A stretch of DNA of 64,000 nt from Arthrobacter sp. B3I4 (GTDB lineage Bacteria; Actinomycetota; Actinomycetes; Actinomycetales; Micrococcaceae). The position numbers and the translations under genes are program-made. Positions 1 to 16,994 of the stretch are shown here, in pieces (the first letter of the stretch is position 1; the number at the start of each line of letters is the position of its first letter). Below the pieces are notes generated by a model, which saw only the letters and a program-made list of their open reading frames with translations, made no database searches and was not told where the DNA came from. The stretch spans positions 1,860,001 through 1,924,000 of the forward strand of contig NZ_JAUSYK010000001.1 in NCBI RefSeq assembly GCF_030816855.1, given 5' to 3'.

Positions 1-50
1 ATTCATTTGCTGCCTCTTGTGAAAATATTCACTAGAGGCTTCATAAGAAA

Positions 51-67
51 GGGGCCCTGTGGGCCCC
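51..67 (-). terminator. GC hairpin, possible terminator
   Basis: A perfect 7-bp inverted repeat (GGGGCCC, loop TGT, GGGCCCC). Read on the minus strand it is followed by TTTCTT, so it could end a minus-strand transcript; the gene it would serve is not visible. The stretch 1-200 holds no convincing gene. Confidence 0.35.
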
Positions 68-201
68 CTCGGTCATCTGGATTAAGCGTGTCATGTTAAC
101 GCTGTGTAAACAAGGGGTTTTTGCTGTACAAATGCCGCCGAATCGTGAGCGATGCATCACATTGGCTGGCGGAGCCCCCACTTCTGCTTGACTATGTCGG
201 G

Positions 202-213
202 TAGGGTGCCAGT
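202..213 (+). promoter_or_regulatory. -10 element of a leaderless promoter
   Basis: TAGGGT at 202-207 stands six bases before the GTG at 214, the spacing of leaderless actinobacterial transcripts. No good -35 is visible. Confidence 0.4.
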
Positions 214-681
214 GTGTCAAGACCCCCTGTGAACCCAATTGACCCCGACGGCGACCAGCAAGGGGGTTCTGGACCGCATCCTGTCGGCAGGCCTGCGGGC
301 ATCAAAGTGATCTCTCTGGTCGTGGTGCTCGAAGCGATGGCATTGCTTGTGGCCGCAGGCTGGTACGGACTTCAGCTGGTGTCCGGCGCCCCGGTGCTGT
401 CCTTTTGGGGAGCCGTCTTCACTCTGGGCCTGCTGCTCGCCTTTTCCGCCTGGCTGTTCGCGGTGGCGGTTTTCCTGTTCCGCGGCTACCGCTGGCCGCG
501 GGCAGGGGCATTGGTGGCCCAGCTGTTTATGCTCACTATTGGCTTTCCCACGCTGACTGGCGGCTATGTGATTGCCGGTTTGGCCATGCTGGTGCCGGCC
601 GCCGTTGCCATCGTCCTGTTGTTTGACAAGCGCGTGATTGCCTTTGCTTCGCGCGCAGGCGGCGCGCCGCCGGCCCTGTAA
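214..681 (+). CDS. small four-helix membrane protein
   Basis: 155-aa protein of unknown function. A hydrophilic Pro/Asp/Gly-rich N-terminus (about 30 residues) is followed by roughly four hydrophobic segments (near residues 32-58, 64-92, 96-118 and 122-142) and a short Ala/Gly tail. I recognise no catalytic motif. The GTG start is chosen because a -10-like TAGGGT lies six bases upstream, implying a leaderless mRNA. It converges on the EccC-like gene that ends at 697. It is an integral membrane protein by composition; anything more would be a guess. Confidence 0.7.
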   Translation: MSRPPVNPIDPDGDQQGGSGPHPVGRPAGIKVISLVVVLEAMALLVAAGWYGLQLVSGAPVLSFWGAVFTLGLLLAFSAWLFAVAVFLFRGYRWPRAGALVAQLFMLTIGFPTLTGGYVIAGLAMLVPAAVAIVLLFDKRVIAFASRAGGAPPAL

Positions 682-696
682 CAGCCGCATCGCTAG

Positions 697-8417
<7,721 letters not shown>

Positions 8418-8421
<4 letters not shown>

Positions 8422-9311
8422 CCTCAGTCGGTGCCCACGGGGGGTCCTCCGCCCTTGTCCGCCCCGGCGTGGGCGGAGGTCTCGCAGAGGTATTCCGGCA
8501 GCGGTTCCTGCTGAAACTCCTGGTTCGCAAGGAATTGCAGATCCGTTACCGGGGTTCGGTGCTCGGACTTCTGTGGTCCTACGTCAAACCCGGAGTCCAG
8601 TTTGTGGTGTTCTATATTGCGCTGGGTGTTTTCCTGGGGCTGGAACGCAGCCCACGGAACCCGGACGGTCTCGCGAACTACGCGATCTACCTGTTTTCCG
8701 GCATCGTGTTGATTAACTTCTTCACTGAAGCCCTGAGCAACGCGGCGCGCTCGATCGTCAGTAACGGTGGCCTGATCAAGAAGATCTACCTGCCCCGGGA
8801 GCTTTTCCCGGTCGCTTCCGTCTGGGTGTCCGCGGTGCACTTCGTGCCTCAGCTGGCCGTGCTGGTGGCTGCCTGCCTCGTCGTCGGCTGGCAGCCCTCG
8901 CTGCTCCAGCTGGCGGCGGCGGCGGCAGGTTTCGTCATCGTTGCCATGCTTGCTACCGGTCTGGGCTTGCTGTTCGGTTCGGCCAACGTGTACTTCCGGG
9001 ACTTCGAGAACATCGTTGACATGCTGCTCATGGTCGCCACCTGGGCCTCCCCAGTCATGTACGCCTGGACCATGGTTCGGGACAAGCTCGGTGAGGGCTG
9101 GTACTCGATCTACCAGGTCAATCCGATTACTATCGGCGTCGAGGCATTTCACTTTGCATTCTGGCTCCCCACCACGGACGGCTCCGCTCCGATCCCACCG
9201 AACCTGCTGTCGCTGTGGATCCCAGTGGGACTTGTCGTGGCGTTGCTGACCCTCTTCCTGGGCCAGTGGACATTCCGTAGGCTTGAGGGCCGTTTCGCGC
9301 AGGAGCTGTAG
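8418..9311 (+). CDS. ABC-2 type glycan export permease (Wzm-like)
   Basis: 297-aa membrane subunit of a polysaccharide ABC exporter of the ABC-2/Wzm type. After a cytoplasmic N-terminus with the family sequence LLVRKELQIRYRGSVLGLLW it has about six transmembrane helices, ending in RRLEGRFAQEL. The GTG start overlaps the previous stop (GTGA), so it is translationally coupled. With the ATPase that follows it should move a lipid-linked galactofuranan or related glycan across the membrane; the equivalents beside glf/glfT in mycobacteria (Rv3783/Rv3781 type) are the model. Confidence 0.9.
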
Positions 9312-9312
9312 C

Positions 9313-10050
9313 ATGCCGGTGGCAATCGAAGTACAGAAGATCAGCAAGCAGTTCGTGCTGCGGCACACGAGGTCCCTCAAGGAAACCATCGTGTGGCTGT
9401 TCACGGGCCGCAAGGGCGACCTCTCGAAGAAGTTCCATGCTCTTCGCGACGTCGACCTGGAAGTGCAACAGGGTGAAACCGTGGCCCTGCTCGGCTTGAA
9501 CGGCTCGGGAAAGTCCACCCTGCTCAAGCACATCTCCGGTGTGATGCTCCCGGACAGCGGGACGGTCCGAACCCGGGGAAAGGTCGCCGGCCTGATCGAG
9601 GTCGGTGCAGGCTTCCACCACGACCTGTCGGGGCGGGACAACGTCTACCTGAACGGTGCCATCCTGGGCATGACCGAAGACCAGATCAACGAGCAGTTCG
9701 ACTCAATCGTCGATTTTGCCGAGATCGGCGAGTTCATCGACACGGAGGTGCGGTTCTATTCCTCGGGCATGTACCTGCGCCTGGCGTTCTCCGTGGCCGT
9801 GCACACCGACCCCGAGGTCTTCCTCGTGGACGAGATCCTGGCCGTGGGCGATGAACCGTTCCAGCGCAAATGCCTCGACAAGATCAAGGAATTGTCCGCC
9901 GCTGGTAAGACGCTCGTCGTGGTCAGCCATGACCTCGAGCTCGTTTCACGGATCTGCGACCGCGGGGTGGTCCTGCAACACGGCAACGTAGTCTTCGACG
10001 GACCGATCCACGAGGCCGTCGCCCGGCTCCGCACCGAAAGCTCGCGCTGA
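9313..10050 (+). CDS. ABC glycan exporter ATPase (Wzt-like)
   Basis: 245-aa nucleotide-binding subunit of the exporter. Walker A GLNGSGKST, a degenerate signature FYSSGMYLRLAFS and Walker B VFLVDEIL are in order, as in Wzt/TagH-type ATPases that work with ABC-2 permeases. The ATG at 9313 follows the permease stop by one base. It lacks the long C-terminal carbohydrate-binding domain of some Wzt proteins, as expected for the short Rv3781-like form. Followed four bases later by the acyltransferase gene, so all five genes from glf probably share one transcript. Confidence 0.9.
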   Translation: MPVAIEVQKISKQFVLRHTRSLKETIVWLFTGRKGDLSKKFHALRDVDLEVQQGETVALLGLNGSGKSTLLKHISGVMLPDSGTVRTRGKVAGLIEVGAGFHHDLSGRDNVYLNGAILGMTEDQINEQFDSIVDFAEIGEFIDTEVRFYSSGMYLRLAFSVAVHTDPEVFLVDEILAVGDEPFQRKCLDKIKELSAAGKTLVVVSHDLELVSRICDRGVVLQHGNVVFDGPIHEAVARLRTESSR

Positions 10051-10054
10051 GCCG

Positions 10055-12226
10055 GTGCAACCGCCTACGGACGCGCCTTCAACACGCACCAATGACCAGG
10101 TGGAGGGGTCCGCGCCGGCCACGGAAGTCGAAGCAGGGCCGGCTCTGGGAGCCTTTCCGCAAACCGCTCCCGAGCGGGCCTTCCGCACGGACATCCAGGC
10201 GCTCCGCGCGCTTGCTGTCAGCCTCGTCGTCGCTAACCACCTCTGGCCGGTGCGCCTGCCCGGCGGTTACGTAGGCGTCGATGTCTTTTTTGTCATCTCC
10301 GGTTTCCTCATTACGGCCCACCTCAGCAAAGAATTGTTTGCCAGCGGCACAGTACGGCTTGGGCATTTTTATGCGCGGCGTACCCGGCGCTTGCTCCCGG
10401 CGGCTTTCACCGTCCTCGCGGTGTCTCTGGCCTGCGCCTGGCTGTGGCTTCCGTACACCCGCTGGAATGCCAACGCCCAAGAGATTGTGAGCAGTGCTTT
10501 CTACATCGAGAACTGGGTACTCGCAGCCAAGGCAGTGAATTACTCCGAAATGAACTCGTCGGCGTCGATGGTGCAGCACTATTGGTCTCTCTCGGTCGAG
10601 GAGCAGTTCTATCTTGTTTGGCCGCTGGCGCTCATCGGACTCTACGTCCTCGCGGTGCGCCGGCGGTGGGCGCAACGCCGGGTCCTGGTGATAGGGCTTG
10701 CGGCCGCCGCGGCTGCTTCGTTGTGCTTCAGCATCTACCTGACCGAGGCCTCGCGCAGTGAGGCCTACTTCAATACCCCGGTCCGCGTATGGGAGTTTGG
10801 CGCCGGAGCGCTGCTCGCCCTTGCTGGTTCCCGGTGCACGCTTTCGCAGCTTGTCCGAAACATCATGGCGCTGCTTGGCTTCGCGTTGGTGGTTTTCTCA
10901 GCGCTGGTTTTTGACCACGCGACGCCGTTTCCCGGCTGGACCGCTGCGGTCCCGGTGGCCGGAACCGCCCTTGTGATTCTCGCAGGTGCCGGCAGCGGAC
11001 GCCTCTGGCATGATCGATTTACCGCGCTACGGCCGATCCAGTTTCTGGGCAATATCTCGTATTCGCTGTATCTGTGGCACTGGCCCTTGATCGTGGTCGC
11101 CCCATTCCTGCTCGGCACCACGTTGGGTACGGCCGCCAAGGTCTGCCTCGCGGTGGCGGCGGTGCTGCTGGCCTGGCTCTCAAAACGGTGGATCGAGGAC
11201 CGCTGGATCGCACGTTCCCGGGCGCCATCCCGGCCGCACCGGGTCTTGGCTGCCGTCGTAGCAGGCATGCTGGCCATGCTGCTGGCGGGCCTCACCTTGC
11301 ACCTGCAGGTGGCACCCAAAGCTGCAGCGGCGGCGGAGCTCGGCCGCACGGACGCCGCAGCGCCCTGCTTCGGTCCGCGGGCTGTCGGCAAGCCCGAGTG
11401 TGGCGATCCTTTTGCGCGTCCGATTGTGGATCCCAACATGGGGCCCGCCAACCAGTACTGGGGGCTGCCCGCGGATTGCCAGGAGAAAGAGGACACGCTC
11501 AATCTGGAACAGCCGGGTGGGCCGGCCGGTTGTGACTACTCGGGCGGGCGTCCGGAAGCCGAAACGGTTTGGCTCGTGGGTGACTCCCATGCCCAGCAGT
11601 GGCAGTCCGCCGTTATCGAGCTTGCGCGACAGAAGCACTGGAAGCTCAAATTGAGCTACAGCGGCGGCTGTCCCTTGGCCGACGTGCCATATGTCGGGTA
11701 CCGCGGAAGACCGGCAGACCCGGCTAAGATCCATAGTTGCCGCACGTGGGGCCTGAACGTCGCAGCTGCCGTGGAACGCGACAAGCCGGCCAGAGTATTC
11801 ACCTCGAGCTTCGCGGCGGGGGAACAGATCGACGACGGCACCGGTCGGAATCAGCTGGACCAGTATAAGGACGGGTTCCGCCGCTACTGGTCACGATGGG
11901 CCGCTACGGGCGCGGTGGTATACCCAATCGCGGACCCCCCGCTGAACGACAAAGTACGGGACGTGAACTGCATCGCCGTGAGCGCCGCTGACCCGAGGCA
12001 GTGCCGGGCCCCCCGGGACCAGGCGCTTCCGGTCGACCCGCTCGTCGAATCGGCAAAAGCAGCGTCGGACGGCGGGCACGTGCGGCTGCTGGACCTGTCC
12101 GAGTACTTCTGCGACGCGACTTTCTGTTACGGGGGGGTGGGCGGGGTTGCCGTGTACTTTGATCCCGACCACCTCAACAGGCAATATTCAACGCAGCTCG
12201 CTCCGTACCTGGACAAACGACTCTAA
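10055..12226 (+). CDS. OafA-like acyltransferase with SGNH domain
   Basis: 723-aa integral membrane O-acyltransferase. The N-terminal acyltransferase-3 domain (about residues 45-400) starts with RTDIQALRALAVSLVVANH and GGYVGVDVFFVISGF and has around ten helices, including SVEEQFYLVWPL and SYSLYLWHWPL. A C-terminal extracytoplasmic SGNH domain carries the nucleophile motif VGDSHAQQW near residue 505 and the Asp/His pair in DPDHLN near 703. Such fusions acetylate surface polysaccharides or peptidoglycan. GTG start four bases after the ABC ATPase stop; likely decorates the exported glycan. Last gene of the glf operon, facing a convergent gene. Confidence 0.9.
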   Translation: MQPPTDAPSTRTNDQVEGSAPATEVEAGPALGAFPQTAPERAFRTDIQALRALAVSLVVANHLWPVRLPGGYVGVDVFFVISGFLITAHLSKELFASGTVRLGHFYARRTRRLLPAAFTVLAVSLACAWLWLPYTRWNANAQEIVSSAFYIENWVLAAKAVNYSEMNSSASMVQHYWSLSVEEQFYLVWPLALIGLYVLAVRRRWAQRRVLVIGLAAAAAASLCFSIYLTEASRSEAYFNTPVRVWEFGAGALLALAGSRCTLSQLVRNIMALLGFALVVFSALVFDHATPFPGWTAAVPVAGTALVILAGAGSGRLWHDRFTALRPIQFLGNISYSLYLWHWPLIVVAPFLLGTTLGTAAKVCLAVAAVLLAWLSKRWIEDRWIARSRAPSRPHRVLAAVVAGMLAMLLAGLTLHLQVAPKAAAAAELGRTDAAAPCFGPRAVGKPECGDPFARPIVDPNMGPANQYWGLPADCQEKEDTLNLEQPGGPAGCDYSGGRPEAETVWLVGDSHAQQWQSAVIELARQKHWKLKLSYSGGCPLADVPYVGYRGRPADPAKIHSCRTWGLNVAAAVERDKPARVFTSSFAAGEQIDDGTGRNQLDQYKDGFRRYWSRWAATGAVVYPIADPPLNDKVRDVNCIAVSAADPRQCRAPRDQALPVDPLVESAKAASDGGHVRLLDLSEYFCDATFCYGGVGGVAVYFDPDHLNRQYSTQLAPYLDKRL

Positions 12227-12328
12227 TCCCGCGGGGCCGGCAGCGGCCGACGGGGACAGCGACTGCCCATGGGCGGACCGTCCCTGCACCGATGTCCGTG
12301 CTGGCTCCTGCCCCCCCTTTACGTGCGG

Positions 12329-14404
12329 TCAGCCGCAGGCGACCACCTTGTAGAGCTTTGCGTTGCCTTGGGAGTCGATGAGTTTGAAGTCGGGGTCCGA
12401 CGACAGGTTCTCGCTGCCCGGGAATGGGTGGTGGCCGCCGTGCACTTCACGGGCTCCGAAGTCCAGCACATAGTACGCCTTGAGATCGCGGACGGACTGG
12501 CACACGGACGGGTCTTCGCCTGCTTGGTTCAGTCGGCGGAGGACCTCGGTCGTGTCGGCATCGTAGTCGCCGAAAACATGCGGTGTCAGCGATCTCCGGT
12601 CAGCAATCGCGTAGATCAATGATGCGCCTGTCCAAGGGCTGGAAACGACGGTGTTGTCAGCCGGAATCTCTTCCGCTACCCGCCCGAGTAGAATCCGTTC
12701 GTCGGTGGACAGTAGCGCAGCGTCCTGCGACGCCGCATAGTTCGTGGCGGCAGAGCGAACGGCAACGGTTACGGCACCCCTTTGTGAAAGCGCGAACAGG
12801 CCGCCAAGGGCCAAAAGAGCCAGCACGACAGTTCCAGCCGTAGCGCTGCGGGCGGACGGCCAGCCTGCCAGAAGGCTCTGACCAGACGGTGTGCGCCGGT
12901 CGCGAAGTAGTGCCTGCGCACGATCCCACAGCCAAACGAACCCGAGGACGGCTACCGGCAGCGTGGCTACCGGAAGCAGCGCAGCCGGTCGAAACGGGTC
13001 GTTGTACCAGATTCCTCCGACGAAAGTTCGGAACGGGCCGAAGGGATAACCGGAGACGACCATAAACATTAGGACCGAGATGCCGTACATCCAGAGAAGC
13101 CACAGGTGCCGCCTTTTTTGCAGAAGCCCCGCGATTCCGACCAGGGTCAAAGCGAAGATCAACCAGGGAATTGGCCGGCCTTGTGGCGCGCTCGTCACTG
13201 CTTGGCCGAAAGCTTGGCTTAGGGCTTGAACCGGCTCCCACGTGGACTGCGCTTCGTCGGGACGGAGCTTCTTCCACGCCAGGGCGAGCGCGCCGGTGTA
13301 GGCAACGAATCCGAGGAGGAAGACACCGTAGCTTCGCAGGGCTCCAGACCGCGGCCGAAGCCTTCGGGACAGCGCTGCCATGGCCGCGAGAACCACGGGA
13401 TAAGTCCATGCCAGCAGCGCTAGAAAGGTGCTCGGGTGGGCCAGGGCCAGGCCCGGCAGGGATCCGAGTAGTAAGAGCCAGGCAGTGCTACGGCGCAACT
13501 GGCTTCCACGGGCCACGCCAAGCGCAAGGGCGAATAGGGCGATGCATGCCGGCATGAGTGCGATTGACAGAAAGTTCGGGTAGAGCACACCGAAATCGAC
13601 CATCAGGTACGGGAATGCGCTGAAGCCTGCCGCCAGCGCTGCCGTCGCAACAACGACGCTGCGGCGGGCTCCAAAGATGGAGGTGCTGAGCAGCATGCAG
13701 GACAGCGGCCAGGCCAGTGCGGCAATGGCGACGTTCGTGCCGTTGATGGCCGCCGGAACGGAGCTCCCGGCCAGTTGTTGCGTCAGCGAGACCACGTCGT
13801 GCCAAGCTGCGGGGTAGAACCCGCCGATGCCGCTGGAAGCTGTGAAACCGCTGAGCTTCAACGACGAGGCGTTGCCCGTGTCCGCGATGTACCGGACAGC
13901 ATTAAGGTGGAAGATATTATCAAAGGTCTGTGAGATGTTTTCCGCTCCACCAAAAGCCTGACCAAGGCGCCACGAGATCACAGCAAAGACCGCGGCGGTG
14001 GCAATACTCCCGACGGTAAGACCAGCAAGGTCGCGGCCTGACCACTCCCGGCGGTGTCCCGACAGTAGCCGGATCTTGCGTTGCGCCGGAAGTGTCGCTA
14101 CCGAAGCGCCGGGCCCGGATCGACGGCGGCGCCGCCTCCCGGGTAATGGAGACCAGGGGAGGCGAAGCACGTATACCCCGACCGCTATGAGTGCCGAGAC
14201 GGCAAGCACCGGCAGCACTCCCCAGGGCAGGCCGGCCGCCCCGGTCAGGATCGCTGTCAGTGAGATGATCGTGACACTCGCTGGTGCCCCTGCACCGAGC
14301 AGAACCCAACCCCGGGCGCCGGTCGCAAAGGCCACCAGCGTGCCTGGCAACATCAGGACAAATACTGCGGCGGCGACTACGGGAACCAAATCGGTGTAGA
14401 TCAT
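12329..14404 (-). CDS. large polytopic membrane protein, GT-C-like (DUF6541-type)
   Basis: 691-aa protein with more than a dozen hydrophobic helices and a C-terminal extracytoplasmic region of about 180 residues. The overall plan (multi-helix N-terminus, loop with conserved acidic residues after the first helices, soluble tail) resembles GT-C glycosyltransferase-like proteins that use lipid-linked sugars in actinobacterial envelope assembly; DUF6541 is my best family guess, from memory of the N-terminal pattern. No catalytic motif can be proved by eye. It lies among glycosyltransferases and converges with the acyltransferase, so an envelope-glycan role is likely. Confidence 0.6.
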   Translation of the reverse strand: MIYTDLVPVVAAAVFVLMLPGTLVAFATGARGWVLLGAGAPASVTIISLTAILTGAAGLPWGVLPVLAVSALIAVGVYVLRLPWSPLPGRRRRRRSGPGASVATLPAQRKIRLLSGHRREWSGRDLAGLTVGSIATAAVFAVISWRLGQAFGGAENISQTFDNIFHLNAVRYIADTGNASSLKLSGFTASSGIGGFYPAAWHDVVSLTQQLAGSSVPAAINGTNVAIAALAWPLSCMLLSTSIFGARRSVVVATAALAAGFSAFPYLMVDFGVLYPNFLSIALMPACIALFALALGVARGSQLRRSTAWLLLLGSLPGLALAHPSTFLALLAWTYPVVLAAMAALSRRLRPRSGALRSYGVFLLGFVAYTGALALAWKKLRPDEAQSTWEPVQALSQAFGQAVTSAPQGRPIPWLIFALTLVGIAGLLQKRRHLWLLWMYGISVLMFMVVSGYPFGPFRTFVGGIWYNDPFRPAALLPVATLPVAVLGFVWLWDRAQALLRDRRTPSGQSLLAGWPSARSATAGTVVLALLALGGLFALSQRGAVTVAVRSAATNYAASQDAALLSTDERILLGRVAEEIPADNTVVSSPWTGASLIYAIADRRSLTPHVFGDYDADTTEVLRRLNQAGEDPSVCQSVRDLKAYYVLDFGAREVHGGHHPFPGSENLSSDPDFKLIDSQGNAKLYKVVACG

Positions 14405-14626
14405 GCGGCAACCACGCTAAGAGAAAACATTGAACTTCTTTCCGGGCGCGCTCCAAGGGGACGGACAGGTGAACTCGGTGGCGCCGGGGCAGGAGGGGCA
14501 TGTGAGGACGCCCGTCGACGATATATGGGAGCGGAACCAAGCCATAGAGAAGCGGAACCACGGCTATGTCCTCCCACCATAATATGCCCACCCACCTTGC
14601 CCGTCCTTTGCCCTGCCGACGGTACC

Positions 14627-15766
14627 TCAGGTGCCCGGCCGGAGGCTGTCAACCACCGCCAGATACTCTGCAGCGCGACTCTTCCAGTCAAAGGAATCCA
14701 CTAAGGCGGCCGCCGGCGGCTCCGCGGGGGAGTCCAGGGCCGCCCGGACGTTGTCCACCCAAGCGTCCGGGTCTTTGGCCTCAACCAGTCGGATGTCGGC
14801 CCCCTCCGCCAGAAGGTACCGTGCCGCTCCCACTGGGGTACTAACGACGGCGGCCCCCGCGGCTACCGCTTCCAACAGGGTGGTCTGGAAGCCCTCCGAG
14901 AGCGTCGTGGGGTTCAGGAAGACGCTTCCTCGGAGCAGTTCGGCGATCCGCGCCGGAGGCTGTTGGCCGTGGATGATGACACGGTCCGCCAGCGGGGAGG
15001 CTGCGGCCCGCGCGGCCAGTGTCGTGCGGTCTGTCCCATCGCCGACGATGTGCAGTTCCATCTGGGGGTAGTCACCGGCAAGTTGCTCCGCCGTGGCGAG
15101 AGCCAGCTCCCAGCCTTTCCCCGGGACGATCCGGCCGACGTACACGACACGATTTTGCCGGCCGGTCCCGCCTGCGGTAAATGCCCCGGTGTCGATGGCG
15201 TTGTGGAAAACCTCGCCGTCAACGCCGGCGAGGTTACGGACGAAGTCCCGGGCACCCTCGGAGATGCACAACACCCGACTGGCACCGCGCAGCACCAGTC
15301 TGCCCACCGTCCTGTCGATCAACTTGCTGGCCAGCCCAACCAGGGGGGAGACTCCCTTGACGGCCGCGGAACCGTGTTCCGTGTGGATGCACGGCACCCC
15401 AAGCCGCCGCGCCAAGCGCGCCCCGATGAGCGACATTGGAAAAAACCGGGTGTGTGTTGAGATCGCGGTCACGGGGGCTTCTTTGAGTATCCGTCGGATC
15501 TGCCGGGACGTTCCCGGCCAGGGCCAGGCGAGCACGCCGCCCACTGCCGGGGTGCATGTGAGCCGCACGATCCTGGGGTTGGACTCCAGCTGCGATGGCG
15601 TGTCGTTGTCGAGGCAGAACACAGTCACCCTGACGCCCAGACCGGCGAGTTGCTTGGCCAGCGCCGCGACGTGGAACTCGACACCGCCGACGCTCGGAAG
15701 GTAGTTGTTGACCACAAATGCAATATGGGGGGGCCGATCCGTGGCCGGAAGAACAGGAGCGGTCAA
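14627..15766 (-). CDS. GT4-family glycosyltransferase
   Basis: About 379 aa, GT-B fold. N-terminal domain starts IAFVVNNYLPSVGGVEFHV, the usual start of GT4 retaining transferases; the C-terminal nucleotide-sugar domain has VVYVGRIVPGKGW, VGDGTDR, and SEGFQTTLLEAVAAG (the E-x7-E motif). Transfers a hexose from an NDP- or GDP-sugar to a lipid-linked acceptor. The frame is open to 15928 but the upstream part overlaps the divergent GT2 gene and lacks similarity; a TTG at 15766 with GAGAGAAAG upstream is my preferred start, with moderate certainty. The gap 14405-14626 shows no gene I can support. Confidence 0.8.
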   Translation of the reverse strand: MTAPVLPATDRPPHIAFVVNNYLPSVGGVEFHVAALAKQLAGLGVRVTVFCLDNDTPSQLESNPRIVRLTCTPAVGGVLAWPWPGTSRQIRRILKEAPVTAISTHTRFFPMSLIGARLARRLGVPCIHTEHGSAAVKGVSPLVGLASKLIDRTVGRLVLRGASRVLCISEGARDFVRNLAGVDGEVFHNAIDTGAFTAGGTGRQNRVVYVGRIVPGKGWELALATAEQLAGDYPQMELHIVGDGTDRTTLAARAAASPLADRVIIHGQQPPARIAELLRGSVFLNPTTLSEGFQTTLLEAVAAGAAVVSTPVGAARYLLAEGADIRLVEAKDPDAWVDNVRAALDSPAEPPAAALVDSFDWKSRAAEYLAVVDSLRPGT

Positions 15767-15915
15767 GTGATTGGCAGCTTTCTCTCGGGGGGCTGCGCAC
15801 CACCGTCGTCGGCACTTAGCGACGGCCCGATGCGCCGGGTCTAAGTGCTGACCACTATACCGGCACGGCCCCTGCAGCCCCGGTCCCGGGCGGGCATATG
15901 GAATACTGGATTCTT

Positions 15916-16581
15916 GTGAGTCGCACATGGTTCGTTATTCCGATGTACAACGAGGCTACCGTCGTAGGCGGGGTCGTAGCGGATCTCCGGAAGGAGTTTC
16001 CCAACGTTGTCTGCGTTGACGACGGCAGCTCGGACGGCTCCCAGGACATCGCCCGGGCGGCCGGCGCCGTCGTCGTCCAGCACCCGATCAACCTCGGCCA
16101 AGGTGCGGCCCTGCAGACCGGCTTCGAGTACGCCCTGCAGGATCCCGAGCTCGATTGCATAGTCACGTTCGACGCCGACGGCCAGCACCGAATCGAAGAT
16201 GCCAGGGCGATGGTGGAGCGCATCCGCAGCGGTGAGGCGGAAATCGTTCTTGGTTCGCGCTTCCTGGACAAGCGGACAAAGCTCTCCCCGGCCAAACGGC
16301 TGGTGCTCAAGACCGCAGCGATCCAGTCCAGGCTTGCCACCGGCCTGGACCTGACGGACGCGCACAACGGGCTTCGAGCGATCAGCCCCTCGGTAGCTGC
16401 CCGTATCCATCTCACTCAGAACCGAATGGCCCACGCCTCCGAGTTGGTGCACCAGCTCGCGAAGGTGCAGCCCCGGTATGTGGAGCACCCCGTGGAGATT
16501 ATCTACACGGACTACTCCAAGGCGAAGGGGCAGTCGCTGCTGAATGCCGTCAATATCGTCTTCGAACTTTTCTTCAAGTAG
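15916..16581 (+). CDS. GT2 glycosyltransferase (polyprenyl-phosphate sugar synthase type)
   Basis: 221-aa GT-A enzyme of the dolichol-phosphate-mannose-synthase class. VIPMYNEATVVGG opens the domain; VDDGSSDGS and TFDADGQH are the two Asp motifs for nucleotide-sugar and metal; then GSRFLD and a conserved NGLRAIS. There are no C-terminal membrane helices, which the next gene may supply. Start GTG 15916 is chosen from family alignment; TACTGG six bases upstream suggests a leaderless transcript. Divergent from the GT4 gene. Likely makes a polyprenyl-linked sugar for the envelope glycan. Confidence 0.85.
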   Translation: MSRTWFVIPMYNEATVVGGVVADLRKEFPNVVCVDDGSSDGSQDIARAAGAVVVQHPINLGQGAALQTGFEYALQDPELDCIVTFDADGQHRIEDARAMVERIRSGEAEIVLGSRFLDKRTKLSPAKRLVLKTAAIQSRLATGLDLTDAHNGLRAISPSVAARIHLTQNRMAHASELVHQLAKVQPRYVEHPVEIIYTDYSKAKGQSLLNAVNIVFELFFK

Positions 16582-16596
16582 TAAAGGCCCCCTGAC

Positions 16597-16977
16597 ATGT
16601 TGATCTTCGTGCAGATCGCCCTCGTCCTTGCCGTCATCATTGTCTCCGTGGCGCTGATGCGCGGGGGATCTAATGCCCGCCACCTCGCCATCCGCCGGAT
16701 GATGCTGATCCTGTTCGCCGCTGTGGCCGTTCTCTCTATCTTCTTCCCGGGTCTGCTGTCGAGCGTCGCCACGTTCTTCGGTGTTGGCCGGGGCACGGAT
16801 CTGGTGCTCTACGGAACGATTGTTTCAGTGCTGGTGTTCATGTCCACCACCTATCAGCGTTTCCGGGTGATGGAGGTTTCCATGACCAAGCTCGCCCGGC
16901 GGATCGCCATCGATGAGGTGCCGCAGCCTGGTGCGCGCGTCGGCACTGAACCGCCGGCGGGTTCGAACCGCGGCTGA
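16597..16977 (+). CDS. DUF2304 membrane protein, partner of GT2
   Basis: 126-aa protein with three hydrophobic helices (near residues 2-22, 33-55, 66-88) and the family ending in VMEVSMTKLARRIAI. DUF2304 proteins are usually encoded just after a small GT2 transferase, as here (15-bp gap), and are thought to anchor it in the membrane or act as a flipping partner. ATG start. Cytoplasmic tail is polar and variable. Function inferred from the pairing only. Confidence 0.85.
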   Translation: MLIFVQIALVLAVIIVSVALMRGGSNARHLAIRRMMLILFAAVAVLSIFFPGLLSSVATFFGVGRGTDLVLYGTIVSVLVFMSTTYQRFRVMEVSMTKLARRIAIDEVPQPGARVGTEPPAGSNRG

Positions 16978-16994
16978 GGTTTGTCCCAGCGGTC

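Noticed and set aside
8424..9641. Long minus-strand frame opposite the ABC permease and ATPase
   Set aside because: Antisense shadow without motifs or ribosome site.
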